Made by a program: the position numbers and the translations under genes | Assembly (NCBI GenBank): GCA_025531455.1 | Contig: JAMYHL010000036.1 | Coordinates: 186,001-250,000 of the forward strand | DNA: 64,000 nt | Direction: 5' to 3' | Source of the DNA: Apiotrichum sp. Y4204 | Taxonomy: Eukaryota; Basidiomycota; Tremellomycetes; Trichosporonales; Trichosporonaceae | Shown: one piece after another, positions 37,201 through 48,119 of the stretch | How positions within the stretch are numbered: the first letter of the stretch is position 1 | Layout: each line of letters starts with the position of its first letter | Notes under the pieces: model-generated | Told to the model about the DNA's origin: nothing | Databases searched by the model: none | The model's input: the letters and a program-made list of their open reading frames with translations, nothing else

Positions 37201-39847
37201 GAAACATACCACACCTCCTCTCGTTTTTACCCTGTGCAAAAACACACTCCCTCCCCCCCTCCTCTCTCTCGTCTGCCCTTCTCTTCTCCCCCCTCCGAGC
37301 CCCTCCTCTGTGGTCCACTTCTCTCTCCTCGTCTTCCTCTGCGCAAACGCGCTCGCGCACAAGGGCGAGGATCAGGGCGGCAAACAGCAACAGCCCAGAA
37401 AACTGATATCATCCACAGTTCGTGGTTCATCCTGTTTGTTCGATAAGCCCAGCTCATCAGAGAGAGCCCCGAGACTAGTGGACAGTTCCAGAGACCAGTC
37501 GTAAGAGTCTATCCATCCATCCTCCGTCGTCTTCGGCCTCTCCCTGTCAAACCTTCCGCCCAAAAGAACTGGACCCAACGTAACCAACGCCCGAGCGCGG
37601 CCCAAGGTACCCGACATCGAGAGAGGTCGATCATAACACAACCCTAGCACGCGGCACCAAGACTGTGGAACCTCACGTCTACAATCATTCAAAACCCCTT
37701 CTTTGCGCGGTGGGCCCAGTTCTTTCCCCCCACGTTCCCATCTTTCACCTCGATCTCCATCGCACGGTCTCGCGTCGTTGCACCCTCGCCCCTTTTCTCG
37801 CTCTTACCTTCCTCCACTGAGCTCCCTCAACCGCTCATCCTTCGGCCCGTTCATTACAGTTCACTTAGCGCTATTCGGCATTTCGGGTTCACTGACAACG
37901 ACTTGCTTTGAACGCGACCTGCTTCTCTTCCTCGACCAACTCCTCATCTGCAACTACCTTCTCAGTTGCTCTTTGTGTGCGAGGACAGATTGCAACTCTC
38001 AGCTTTGATCTACTTCCTCCTCGACCGCACGCCATCTCGGACACTATCCCCAGACACCCCTGTCGGACACCACCCGGATACCTCTCAAACACCTGCGAAT
38101 ACCTTCGGACAGTATTTCACTCTCTCCTGACCCAGAATCATTTTCACGCCCTGCTCAAACCATTTCAAGAACGACCCAGGTCGGCGTAGCTCTACAGTCG
38201 AAGCTCTTTTGTCGGCAGCTTCCCCGCAGTCTTCAAAGTCCGCCGTTGTTTGGACGAGGCACCAATCAACCCCTAGTCGATTATTCGGCCAACTACTGTC
38301 TTCTGTGCTAGTCACGCATAATCTACAGTACGTTCTAACGAGTCCATCCGGCACAGATCTGTGGATCTAGGATCCGCGGCGTGCTGATAGCTGGGTCGTC
38401 TTCAGCAACCAAGTTTGATGCTGACATCTCGCAGGCTCTTGAGCAACTCTCATTGATATTCGCCCACCACTCCGGTTACTGTTATCGTTTTTCTCGTGAG
38501 TTTCTGTTTTTCTGGTGTTGTCTCTCCCAAGATTGCGGTTGGCCCACGTCTGTTCACCATCGATTTGTTCAGATGGCCGATTTCCGACGCAAAGCTCCTG
38601 AAAGGTGGGGCTCAGCGGCTCGGCGGAGTGACCGACGACGATCACTCAATATCTCCAGGGGACTGCCACTGTGAATGCTGAGGCAGTGGCGGTGGCTGCA
38701 GCGTGGCTTGGTCCTGAGATTCGGAGGCGTTTCTGAGTAATGCAGAGCAGGGTTACTGGTAGTGCACCGTCTTGCCAGCACTGTTCCCTGCTTCTCTCAT
38801 TGGCCCTGCAACGCGTGTTGTCTTCTGAAGGCGTACCGCGCCGGAACAGCTGTCTTGCCCGCAAATTAGATGATTTCGATCGAGGTCAAGATGGTAGATG
38901 GGACGCAGTCGGGGTTGTCAATGGTGAGCGTGGGTGTCCACCCCGCAATCTCATTCATCCACATGACTGCACAAGCGCGCCTCGTTCCGGTGGTTTCAGG
39001 TGCTGGCGCCCACGGAGATATGCTTCCCCCAGTCCGAAGGTAGAAACAGCAGCAGTGTCCCGTGCTGGTTATGCCTGTCTGTCGGCCGTTCACTGTTATT
39101 TTTGTCCTCCGTTATCCCTTTTATTCTTGGGTGGCTTTCTTCCCGAGATGTCTGAAGGTTTCGGATGGAATTCCTGGTATGAGTCAGTCACAACCGCTTT
39201 GCTGCTGATAAATTGCATTTGCTGGGCTTGGTGCATTCGCCACCGGTCATCATGCTGGAGCGAGCAGCTCTCTTTGTTCATTCATTCATGCCGAATGATA
39301 GAAAGCGGGCTGGCATAGGTGGTCGCGTACAGTAATTGTCATTGTAGCCATTCTCTTCGGGACTGCCACCTTTCTCGTCATCTTCTAAACGCTAACAACC
39401 AGAAAAGAGCCCGATAACTGTTTCCATTCCCGTTCCGCCGGCGCGAATCGCTTCTACTCTTTAAACCTTACTTTACCATCACGCTCTGAAGAAACAAGGT
39501 TCGACTTCTTGGACCCAAACGTTACCCACACCAAGAGTAGAAGTAGTACCTCAGCAGACACCAAGACTGCAGCACAAGGCCAACACCACCCTCCGCCCGC
39601 GACTGGCTGCTTCGGCCAAACTTGGTATTTTGCGGCTCCGCCAGCTTTCGCTCGTTCCGACAGCAACCATCGCTACCATCACGACCACAACGCTGCCAAG
39701 CACATATCGTGCCCACCGTTCTGCTGCCGAACTGGCCCGTTGTCAAGAGTCTTTGACTAGTCTCTGACTTCGACTGTCTGTTGAACACACAACGCCGATA
39801 CCCTCGGCGTCGAGTTGCCCACCGTGTCTACTTACCTCGTCTCCCAC
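37201..39847. promoter_or_regulatory. Long pyrimidine-rich upstream region of the bZIP gene
   Basis: Pyrimidine-rich blocks at 37210-37350, 37690-38180 and 39380-39840 resemble fungal promoter/leader DNA. Splice-like donors occur on the plus strand (for example GTGAGT near 38494), so the bZIP mRNA may have a long, spliced leader. No coding region is supported. Confidence 0.4.
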
Positions 39848-41139
39848 ATGGAGCCAAACTGGGTGAGTGATTGAATGCCTTTTGTACACATGTCGACCCC
39901 GACTCTACCTATCGGCTCTCCGCCCCATGCCGAGATGGCTTCCACATTGCCCCACACCTCCGTTCCTTAACTGTGCCGTCATATCACGTAGTCGAGCGGG
40001 CCGACCTCATTCCTTATACCACAAACGCCCCTCTCCCCACCCACAAACGCAAATCACATCCATCCTCTCACACTTGCTGTTCTGCCACAAACACACACAC
40101 CCACACATACACACACACACAAAAGACATCCACAGTCGTGCTCACACCCAATACAGGGGCTCTACAACAGCTATTATAGCGGCGACCGTCCGCCTCCGGT
40201 ATCACCGCCGCAGGACCGCATGGACGACGGTCCGTCACATCGCCGTGGCCTCAACCAGGGCACGTTTCTCCCTCCTCCTCCCCCCGTCACACTTCCACCA
40301 GTCTCCTCGTCGTACCCGGGACACAACTACCACGGCTCTTCTCCGGGCAATGTCAGCATGACATCGGCGGGTACTAGTGCCGCTGGACCCAGCACTGGGT
40401 CTATGCACATGACTCCGACAATGCCCTACTCGAGTCACGTTGGGGTCTCCCAACAGGTTGGAGCGTACCATTACCCGCTCCAACCTCCCGCAACCATGTC
40501 CGCTCTACCGACAAGTCGATCGACACAAGGACATGAATACTCACCGCGTATTCCGGGTGGATACCCGTCGGCGTCGCCTGCCATGAATCCCCTTTCCCCT
40601 CTCTCCCCAGCAACCCATGTTAGTGGATATGCTGGTCCTTCGACTTCAACGACGACCTCCACGTCGTCGTTCCCTCCATCAATGCTACCGCACTCTCGAG
40701 GTGACACGTCGTCTTCAGACCATCGGAAGCGCCGAACACACTCAGACTCGGGTGGGAGCTGGGAGAACGAACGCGGCAAGGACGACGATGAGCAGCCCTG
40801 GGGAATGCCACAGGAGCAATACAAGGCTTTGACCCCTCGAGACAAGAAGCAAGTGCGAAATCGGATTGGAGCTAGACGATTCCGGGCCAAGCGTAAAGGT
40901 GCGGACAATCTGCGTTTTAGCATACTCACCACTGCACAGATTATGTGAGCCAGCTCGAGTCGTCCAAGAAGGACGCCGAAGCGCTCATCACCCATCTCAA
41001 GGCTCAGAATGATGCGTACTGGCACGAAATTAATGATCTTCGTGCAAGACTCAACATAGCCCCACTGCCGCCACCCTCTGAGGACAATGGTTCTTTGGGG
41101 CTTGTCGTCAGCGGCAGTGGCGGCGGCGGCGACACGTAA
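39848..41139 (+). CDS. bZIP transcription factor
   Basis: Three exons (39848-39862, 40157-40898, 40940-41139) give 318 residues. The N-terminal 210 residues are Pro/Ser/Thr/Gly-rich and disordered. The basic region RNRIGARRFRAKRKDYVSQLE carries the N-x-(A/G)-(A/R)-x-(C/S/F)-R pattern of the fungal bZIP family whose usual form is RNKxSARxFRxRRKEYI. It is followed by a leucine-zipper-like heptad region (LESSKKDAEALITHLKAQN, then WHEINDLRARL). Exon 2 and 3 meet inside the basic region. The first exon codes only MEPNW; if it is not used, the next in-frame Met is at 40220. Target genes are unknown. Confidence 0.85.
40088..40120. repeat. CA-rich microsatellite in bZIP intron 1
   Basis: Interrupted (AC)n run within the 294-nt first intron. 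Confidence 0.85.
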
Positions 41140-41878
41140 ATCGTCCCATTCCTCCCACACAGGGATTCCGAGGCAGATTCCACCTCCAAGCCTCGCCAAC
41201 TGCACAGCAGGATACCCTGCTTTCTTCGTATATCACATTTAATCCTTGGACTCTGGCCACCCAGTGTTTCAGCGGCGTTTGAGGCGGCAATTGCGCATCC
41301 GTTCTAATGCGTAGGTTTTGACGACCGACGGCACCGTTTGAGGCCATAACGACGCGATCGACTATGTGGTGTGAAACGACATCTTGCAATTATGGAGTGA
41401 CATTGGACTTTTGTTGCCTATTTCGACCTTGGTGACATCTTCATCATGTGGTTGTCACCGGCGCCATTGGCGCTGACTGGAACAACCACATGCTACTGTA
41501 TCTAACAGGCTCCCCGTTATATATATCCATTGGTTTCCTCACTATCCCAGACTGTTTGGGATCCCGGTGCATGTAGGGCTGTATGGATGTACGATGTATC
41601 TCAACCCGCGGCAGAGCAGTTGATGGATCGATGGAGACGACGACCACGAGAAGTGGACGGGGTGGATGGCTGCTTGACACATGCCACACGCCACTCCTGT
41701 GAATCGGCTTTGTCCGACCACACCCAGACCGGCTTTCGGCTGAACAAGAGCCGGCGCACCATGTCGACACTTCTCGACTTCCTCCATCTTGACGTCTTCT
41801 ACGAACACAACTCTTCATTACTCTTCTTCCACATCACCTCCGCACGACCTCTTCACTTACTCTATCCGACTCGGAGCA
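41140..41878. other. Intergenic region between bZIP and thioesterase genes
   Basis: 739 bp, no supported gene. A TATATATAT run at about 41518-41526 could be a promoter element but lies some 350 bp from the next start. Confidence 0.4.
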
Positions 41879-42889
41879 ATGATCCCAGCAACGGCAGAGG
41901 ACATCGCGGCCTTTGCGCGCCTAGTCGCGACTGCGCCGTTTGGCGCCGCGCTGGCCCCCCAGATCGAGCCGTACGCCAACGACCCGGTTCCGCCGGTCAA
42001 CGCGCGCGGCGGGCGCGGCGCCGAGGGATGGCGCATGGTCTTCCAGGGCACGGTCATGAAGGGTGCGTGAGGGGTGTGAAGCTGCGCGGTCGACTCGGAG
42101 CAGCAAGCATTCTGTATCTCGACCTGATACACCCCACATCCCCCGTTTCTTGCACTGACACTTTTTAGAATGGTGCAATGGCTTTGGATCAATGCACGGC
42201 GCAGCAGCCTCGTGGATCGTCGACACATGCACGTCGGCCGCGCTCGTGCCCCTCTCGACGCCAGTGTTTTGGGGTCCGCCAATGCTCGCGGGCGTGAGCG
42301 TCACTTTGGACATGGCGTATTTCAACCCCGCGCCGGCGGGCACGCGCGTGCGCATCGTCGTACTCGTCGAGCGTATGAGTCCCACTTTGGCGAACCTGCG
42401 GTGTGATGTGAGTAAGAGGAGATGGGTGCAGCAGAATGGATGTCGAGGTGGTATTCTCCAGCGTCGTCATATGTGTTGGTTGAGCTGGCTGTGTTTGATG
42501 CGCGACAGAATGCGCGACAGAATGCGCGACAGAATGCGCGACAGAATGCGCGACAGATGTGCGACAGGATGCGCGACAGGATGCGCGACAGATATCTCCA
42601 GAACGCGATTATCGATGTCCTCGACGGCGTTCGCCGCGCTTGCCGCTTGGAAGTGTGACTCCTCCGTCCACTCTAAGATTCTAGTCGCGGCGCTTGCCCA
42701 CATGCCATTCAATCACCTGGGGTCCATCTACCGTTCTGCACTACGCAACGCTAACATCAGATTTCTGAGTGGGACACTGGCAAGCGTATCTGCAGCGGCA
42801 CACATTGCAAGGCGTGGCGCCCGGGGCCGAAAGCCGAGGGCAAGGAGGGCAAGGAGAGGAAGGAGGGGCAGCGCCAGGCCAAGATGTAG
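41879..42889 (+). CDS. Hotdog-fold thioesterase (PaaI / ACOT13-like)
   Basis: Three exons (41879-42062, 42169-42407, 42761-42889) give 183 residues. The core EWCNGFGSMHGAAASWIVD matches the hotdog helix with the HGG-type substrate loop (here HGA), followed by the GVSVTLDMAYFNPAPAG and RVRIVVLVERMS strands. It ends WDTGKRICSGTHCKAW, the usual last strand of the PaaI/ACOT13 family, which hydrolyses acyl-CoA. The last exon was placed because only it restores that strand in phase. It then ends with a Lys/Glu/Gly-rich basic tail. Intron 2 (353 nt) contains a 12-bp minisatellite and has no stop in the incoming frame, so retention would give an altered C-terminus. Substrate is unknown. Confidence 0.82.
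42498..42593. repeat. 12-bp minisatellite (ATGCGCGACAGA), about 8 copies
   Basis: Five near-perfect copies of ATGCGCGACAGA, then one 11-bp variant and two further copies, inside thioesterase intron 2. Confidence 0.92.
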
Positions 42890-43134
42890 AGTCGAGGTAG
42901 AGCTGGATAGCTGGACTGTTCTCATGGGCACGGTTTCGGCTTTGGCTGACCACCACACCTGCATCATGTATTGTATAACTCCACATTCATAGGTCTTTCA
43001 CACGGCTAACCTATGTACGAGGGTAGGCTCACTCCATCATCCTGTTCCCAGTGTAGAGTTCGAGTGTCATTCGCGCTTTCAACTTCTTCGGGTCTCTCTG
43101 TCGTCCCTATGTGGTGCTTGTGTCGACGGCAGCT

Positions 43135-44547
43135 CTAGTTACCTTCGGCGGCCTCGGCAGGGGTGGGCTCGGCGGCGACGCGCGCGTAAGAGCCACGGTT
43201 GTCGGTGGCGAAGCGCGGCTGGGCGAACCACTCGGGGAACTCCCACGAGGGGTCCTGGTCATCGTGCACATGCGTGAGGAGGAGGAAGTAGACAAAGCCG
43301 ACCTGCGCGGCAACGTCCATGATGCCGAGAACAATGACATCGACGTCAATGCTGGTAATGTACGCGCCGGAGCCGAGCACCGAAAGGATACCGTAGCCAG
43401 CGTAGCCGGTGAGCAGCAGCGCAGTGAGGAGGAAGAACCTGCTGCGCGTCTTGGCGCTGCGGTAGCGCGACGCGGTGCGTCCCGAGAGGAGGAGGTATCC
43501 GAACACGACGCCGGTCCAGAGGAGGGCAATGACCATCCACACGATCCAGCGCCACTGGAAGCGCTTGAGGTGCTTGACGTCATTCTCCAGCCAGCCGATG
43601 TAGTGAGTCGTGTTGTTGGCGATGGCGCCCGAGAACGCAGCGGCGGAGGCGGCGAGGGCGGCGAGAATACCAGTAAGGGGGGCCATGCCACTCAACACGG
43701 CCAACTGCAGGATAAGAAGGGGAGCGGTGAGGACGTGGGCAAAGTCGCGCACCCAGAGGTGCTGGCGGTGCAGACGGCTGATGGATGGCTCCCTGGGGTG
43801 GCCAGGGATGCCGGGGCCGGGGTGCGGCGGGGGCGTACCAGAGAGCAGGTAGTGCTCGTAACCGTGCCCGTGACCGTGGGTGATGTGGTACGGGGCGTGG
43901 TCGAGACCGACACCGGTAGCGAGGAGGAGATACGCCATCGCGGTGATGGCGAGGGTCACGCCCGCGAGACTGGAGTCAGCGAAACGAGGTCCTAGAAGCT
44001 GCGCTCAGGCGGCGAGTACTCACCTGTGGAACACCCTCGCACGGCGCTCGAGACGCAGCGCCAGGAACGCAACGCCGGCGGCGCCAGCGGCAAACACCGC
44101 GAAGAACACGATGAACGCGGTGTGCGACGCGGCCGTGCCGTACATGTGCCGCACCGGATTGTGCTGCTGTCAGCGATGGACGCGGGGAAGAGTGGCGAAT
44201 CGGTCGGAGGTCGCAGAGAAGAAGAGGCAAGCAGTGTGGAGTCGCCAACGTCATCGTTCTGTAGTCGGGCTTCATCCAATCTTTCAATGGATCCATCCAC
44301 AGACTGCGCTGAACCTTCTGCCGGTGTACATGTAGACTGCTTGGCTGCTTCCCGCTCCTCAGCAATGCCGCCTGTGTTGCAACAAGATCTCACTCTCGCA
44401 GCTTGCTGAGAGGCTTGAGAGGTCAAGGGCGACACGTGCGTCTTCCCTCCGCTATTCTCACAGTCTCCTCCCTCTGGCTCTTCAAAGCATAAGGTAAATG
44501 GCAAGGATACTCACGGGCACAGGTGCTATGACTGTTTGTCCTGTCAT
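43135..44547 (-). CDS. Opsin-related seven-helix membrane protein lacking the retinal lysine
   Basis: Three exons (44547-44515, 44163-44024, 43969-43135) give 335 residues with seven hydrophobic segments. The fold is recognisable from helix C (RDFAHVLTAPLLILQL), aligning with RYADWLFTTPLLLLDL of bacteriorhodopsin, and helix G (IMDVAAQVGF), aligning with LDVSAKVGF. The Schiff-base Lys is Gln, the Asp85 equivalent is Ala and the Asp96 equivalent is Gln, while Arg82, Pro91 and Asp212 equivalents remain. It should therefore not bind retinal covalently or pump protons. Fungal opsin-related proteins of the Hsp30/Mrh1/Yro2 kind are stress-induced plasma membrane proteins; this one may act similarly (inference). 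An insert with HGHGHGYEHY and Pro-rich GTPPPHPGPGIPG lies before helix C. Confidence 0.85.
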
Positions 44548-44635
44548 TGTGGGGATAGTAGGTGAGCCGTCCGGTACAATGGGATATGGTGCGGACAAGA
44601 AGGGCGGGATGGGAACGAGAGACGTCAATGACTGG

Positions 44636-44643
44636 TATATATA
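44636..44643 (-). promoter_or_regulatory. TATA box of the opsin-related gene
   Basis: TATATATA about 90 bp upstream of the ATG at 44547, at a position and context suited to a regulated promoter. Confidence 0.5.
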
Positions 44644-44647
44644 CGGT

Positions 44648-45213
44648 GGGGACCGCGTGTGTGTTGTGTGTGTATTGTAAGTGGTGTATAGAATGACGAC
44701 GGAAAGCTCCGCAACCCCACGGTCCCCACTGCTTTCCATCGCTTGCCACCACTACTGCCTGCTGCTTGCCGCTCTCCCAGTACAAGCCAAACGACGTCAG
44801 TCGAGCTTCCAGGACTGGCATCCATCCAGGTCGTCCAAGCCTGTGACGTCACTCTCTCATTCGGACCCACCATGACCATGCAGTGTTTCGGGTTAGCGTT
44901 GGACCAGACCGATGGTTAGAATTGTGGTCGCGCGACCATCGATCGGTACGATCATGTGCTGAATGAACATGATGATGCATATGACTTGTCAAGTCTATAA
45001 TAGAGCTGATCCCATAAGAGAGGTCCACAGTTATGCCGGCAACAACAACCAACGGAACGCTCGCCAAATGTGACCCATCGTCGTCGTTATGCCACGAACA
45101 CTGCGTGTCAGTACGGTGGACTAAGAGAAGGTGCGTGAATTGCGGACAGTGACGGGAGACCGAACACCGTACAACACATCCGCTGTTCACCGTCTCGCAT
45201 AGATAAAGACTAC
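44648..45213. other. Intergenic region right of the opsin-related gene
   Basis: About 570 bp with no supported gene. It holds the 3' end of the next minus-strand gene's transcript and the distal promoter of the opsin-related gene. Confidence 0.4.
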
Positions 45214-48119
45214 TCACACTGGGTGGTTTGCCCATTTCGGCCACCTCGAACCAAATACGACCCGTCCAAGACGGTGGTCGCTGGGGGCATCGACTGACTT
45301 TGACCGCGATGATGGTTCGTTCATGTCTCCACCCGAGGCGAAGTCGTACTCATAGCGAACGCGTCCAGAATGCGGTTCCCGTGAGGAATGGCCGGAGGCG
45401 TCTCGATCTTGCTCATGCCGCCAATTTGAAGGAGGCTCCTGGATGGGTTCATGAGCGGCTGGTTCCTCGACGTGGTCCGCGCCAGATTGATCCGTTTCGC
45501 GCGCTTGATCCTTGGGAGGAGACACAGGTGAATCCCAGAGGTCAGGTTGCGTGCCGGAGTGCTCCCACTTCAAGCGCTCCCGCTCAATGCGATCGCGCTC
45601 GAAGCTGTACATGCGCAGGTCCCGGGTTTCGTCCGCGACAAACGCCACCTCGGATCGGAGCATTTGAACTTGCACGACAATCGAGACAAATGCCCAAAAG
45701 GCCAGAAGTTTCCAAAAGGCGTTGAAGGAGAACAAGCGGCTAACCCACGTCTGTCGAGGAGGCGCGGGAGTGAATGTGATGCGTGACACCTCGCCCAGTT
45801 CGCCAATGAATCCGCGATCAGTAACGTGTTTGAGGTTGGTGGTCGGTTTACTAGAGATCAACTCTGTTGTTATCAGCATGACGTTACCATCGTGACCTAC
45901 TGTCCCAGCCGTCACCAGCGAGTTCAACCTTCAACTCTCCCGTCCCGCCAGGGAAGCAGGGGAGGGCAACACCAGTATCGTCAGCCACCTCAAGTGTGAG
46001 CTCGACGGTGGTACGACCGCCGGCAACGCGCACTTCGGCGCCTTTCTCTGTGGGCAGAACGGTGCGCGACAATTGTTCACCCCGCGATGTCGCGCTGAGA
46101 ACGCGCACCGAAGGAGCTGAGAAGAGGAGCGACATCTCCGCGGCGCGCAGGGGCCAACTGAAGGAGGCAAGGACGGTTTGCACGCCCCAAATGTTGCGTT
46201 CCACCACAACCCGAACAGGGCCTCGGACAGGGAGCGCCGCACGGCGAGGAACGGCGTGACCGTCGCCGTCAGTCCAGGCAAACGTTCCAATGCAGGTCCC
46301 AGTCGTGCTGCGTAACCGCGAGAGCTCGGAACCGTTTGTAGATTGCGCATCATCCGGGAGAGTGGCGTTAGGGCAGCGCACTGAACACTGGGTCGGGAGC
46401 GACGTGCTTTCGAACCGCACAAAGGGGATGGACACCGGAGCATCGGGACTGACTAGCACTCGTGGAAGTGGTACTAGCGTCCCCTCGATCAATAACAGGC
46501 GACGCTGTTCCTCATCATCCGAGTCTGCTGTGGACACAAATTCCCCAAACTCCAACTCAAACAGGCCAGCCGGGACGGCAATGCGTGGGGTGATCCGGAA
46601 CTGCGCACCGGCCGGCGCTTCCTTGACCTGTCGACGTCGGGAGGGTGTGACCGGCGCTTTGCCGACTGCCATTGAGGTGTCCGCAAAGGAGAAATCGGCA
46701 TCATCGAGCGATGCGAGTTCATTGGCATCTAGCGGTTCCAGTCGCGATGCGTCAAGGGAAACCACTCGAGGGTGGGCACGTATACTCGGTGATGGCGGCA
46801 TCTGTGTCAAGATGGACGCATCAGCGTCATCCCCCTCCGCTTCGATGGACGCCAGATCCTCATCCGTAGATTTCCAAGATAACAGCTGTTCGCCGCGAAT
46901 TTCAAGCTCCTGCCATCCCCAGTCTGGGGGAAGGACAGCTTCAAGACTGAGTCTCCCGCGGACAGCAGGTATGCCAGCCTCAAACGACACTGCCATTGAA
47001 GGACACTTGCTGTCCCAAGTTGGGGTCACATGGAGCACGGGCGGTGAATTCAAAGACGGCACAAAGCTCCATTGGAGATTGAGGGTATCGGTACTGCGGT
47101 CAGCATACCGGAGCAAATCATAATCCTTGTACTCACCTCGGGAAACGACCTTCCAGCCAACTGCCCTGCTCATCATCACTTGAATCTTCCGATTCTGCGC
47201 CGGGAACTTCGCCGTCCTCCCACCCTTCCTCGATCTGGCGGCGAGAAGAACCGTCCTTGCGACTTCGGAATGGGTTGGAATCGAGGCTATCGCGTAATTT
47301 GTGCTGACTAGGGAGGACTTTGGGCTCGGCCATAACTGACACCTCGCTATCATCGTGGCCCAGCATCTGGAACTTGAGGTTGTTATCCAGACACTTTGGG
47401 ACCGGGATGGCAGTACGGTAAAACTCGTCTGTTCCCTGCTGCACGGTCTCGACAGGAACCTCAAACTCGAGGACGGCGACAAATTCGGCGCGATCTCGTA
47501 TTCCCAAACTCTCGCGTCGAGAGGGCGTTGCCGAGCCATTGCTCCTCGCGTTGCGGCGGGGACTCTCATCCACAACAACCAGGACTTGTCCCTTGGTCTC
47601 GTCTATGCGAACTTGAATGCCGGAATCGGTGGGTGCTGGCGGGTACGCGCCTTTGGAGGGAAGATTCAAGAGAGCAACGGCCGCCCGCAAGTTGGAGGCG
47701 CCCCGACCGAGGAAGGGCGTGACGGGAACGGGGTATATCGCGGGAATGGCGCAGAGCTGTGGTGCTCGTCCTGAACATTAGTAACAAGTCAAAGGGATGC
47801 AATGAGAGCAGTCTGAAATAAGCCACAACTGTGCCACTCACCACTGAAGAGCGGCCAGCTGCCAGTCGCATCCTTTGGAATCGCGAGCTGACGTTAGCGT
47901 TGATCGCAACTGCAGAGGGCCACGAGTACAGAGCTAGAGACGCCTTTTCGCCAGCTCTCGCGCCAGTCTCCCACTCCAGTCACCCACTTTAAGGCACAAT
48001 ATGCCGCGCGCCACGCGCCCGTCTGCGCTGGCCGAAAGCCCAACGCGGGAGACTATACTGGGCTCCGCGCCCGGCGTATGTGGTGCGACGGTCGAGCCCC
48101 GTCGGGGCGTACGGTCCAT
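45214..48119 (-). CDS. Large single-pass membrane protein of unknown function
   Basis: Five exons (48119-47988, 47887-47842, 47770-47137, 47093-45901, 45863-45214) join in phase to 884 residues. Residues from about 60 to 640 are mostly beta-rich with acidic low-complexity loops (SESEDSSDDEQGSW-like, DDADASIL). One clear membrane segment, NAFWKLLAFWAFVSIVVQV, lies near residue 710. A charged, helical C-terminal tail follows (RDRIERERLKWEHSG). Exon 3 begins after a textbook TACTAAT branch site. The last codons overlap a GTGAGT donor, so an alternative end three residues longer (PPY) is possible. No family was recognised. The strong exon phase agreement supports a real gene, probably conserved among related yeasts. 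Confidence 0.72.

Noticed and set aside
42408..42992. Continuous open frame through thioesterase intron 2 to 42992
   Set aside because: It loses the conserved last hotdog strand, which is restored only by splicing to 42761; kept as a possible retention isoform.
43135..44547. Functional light-driven proton pump
   Set aside because: The retinal-binding Lys and both proton-relay Asp residues are replaced.
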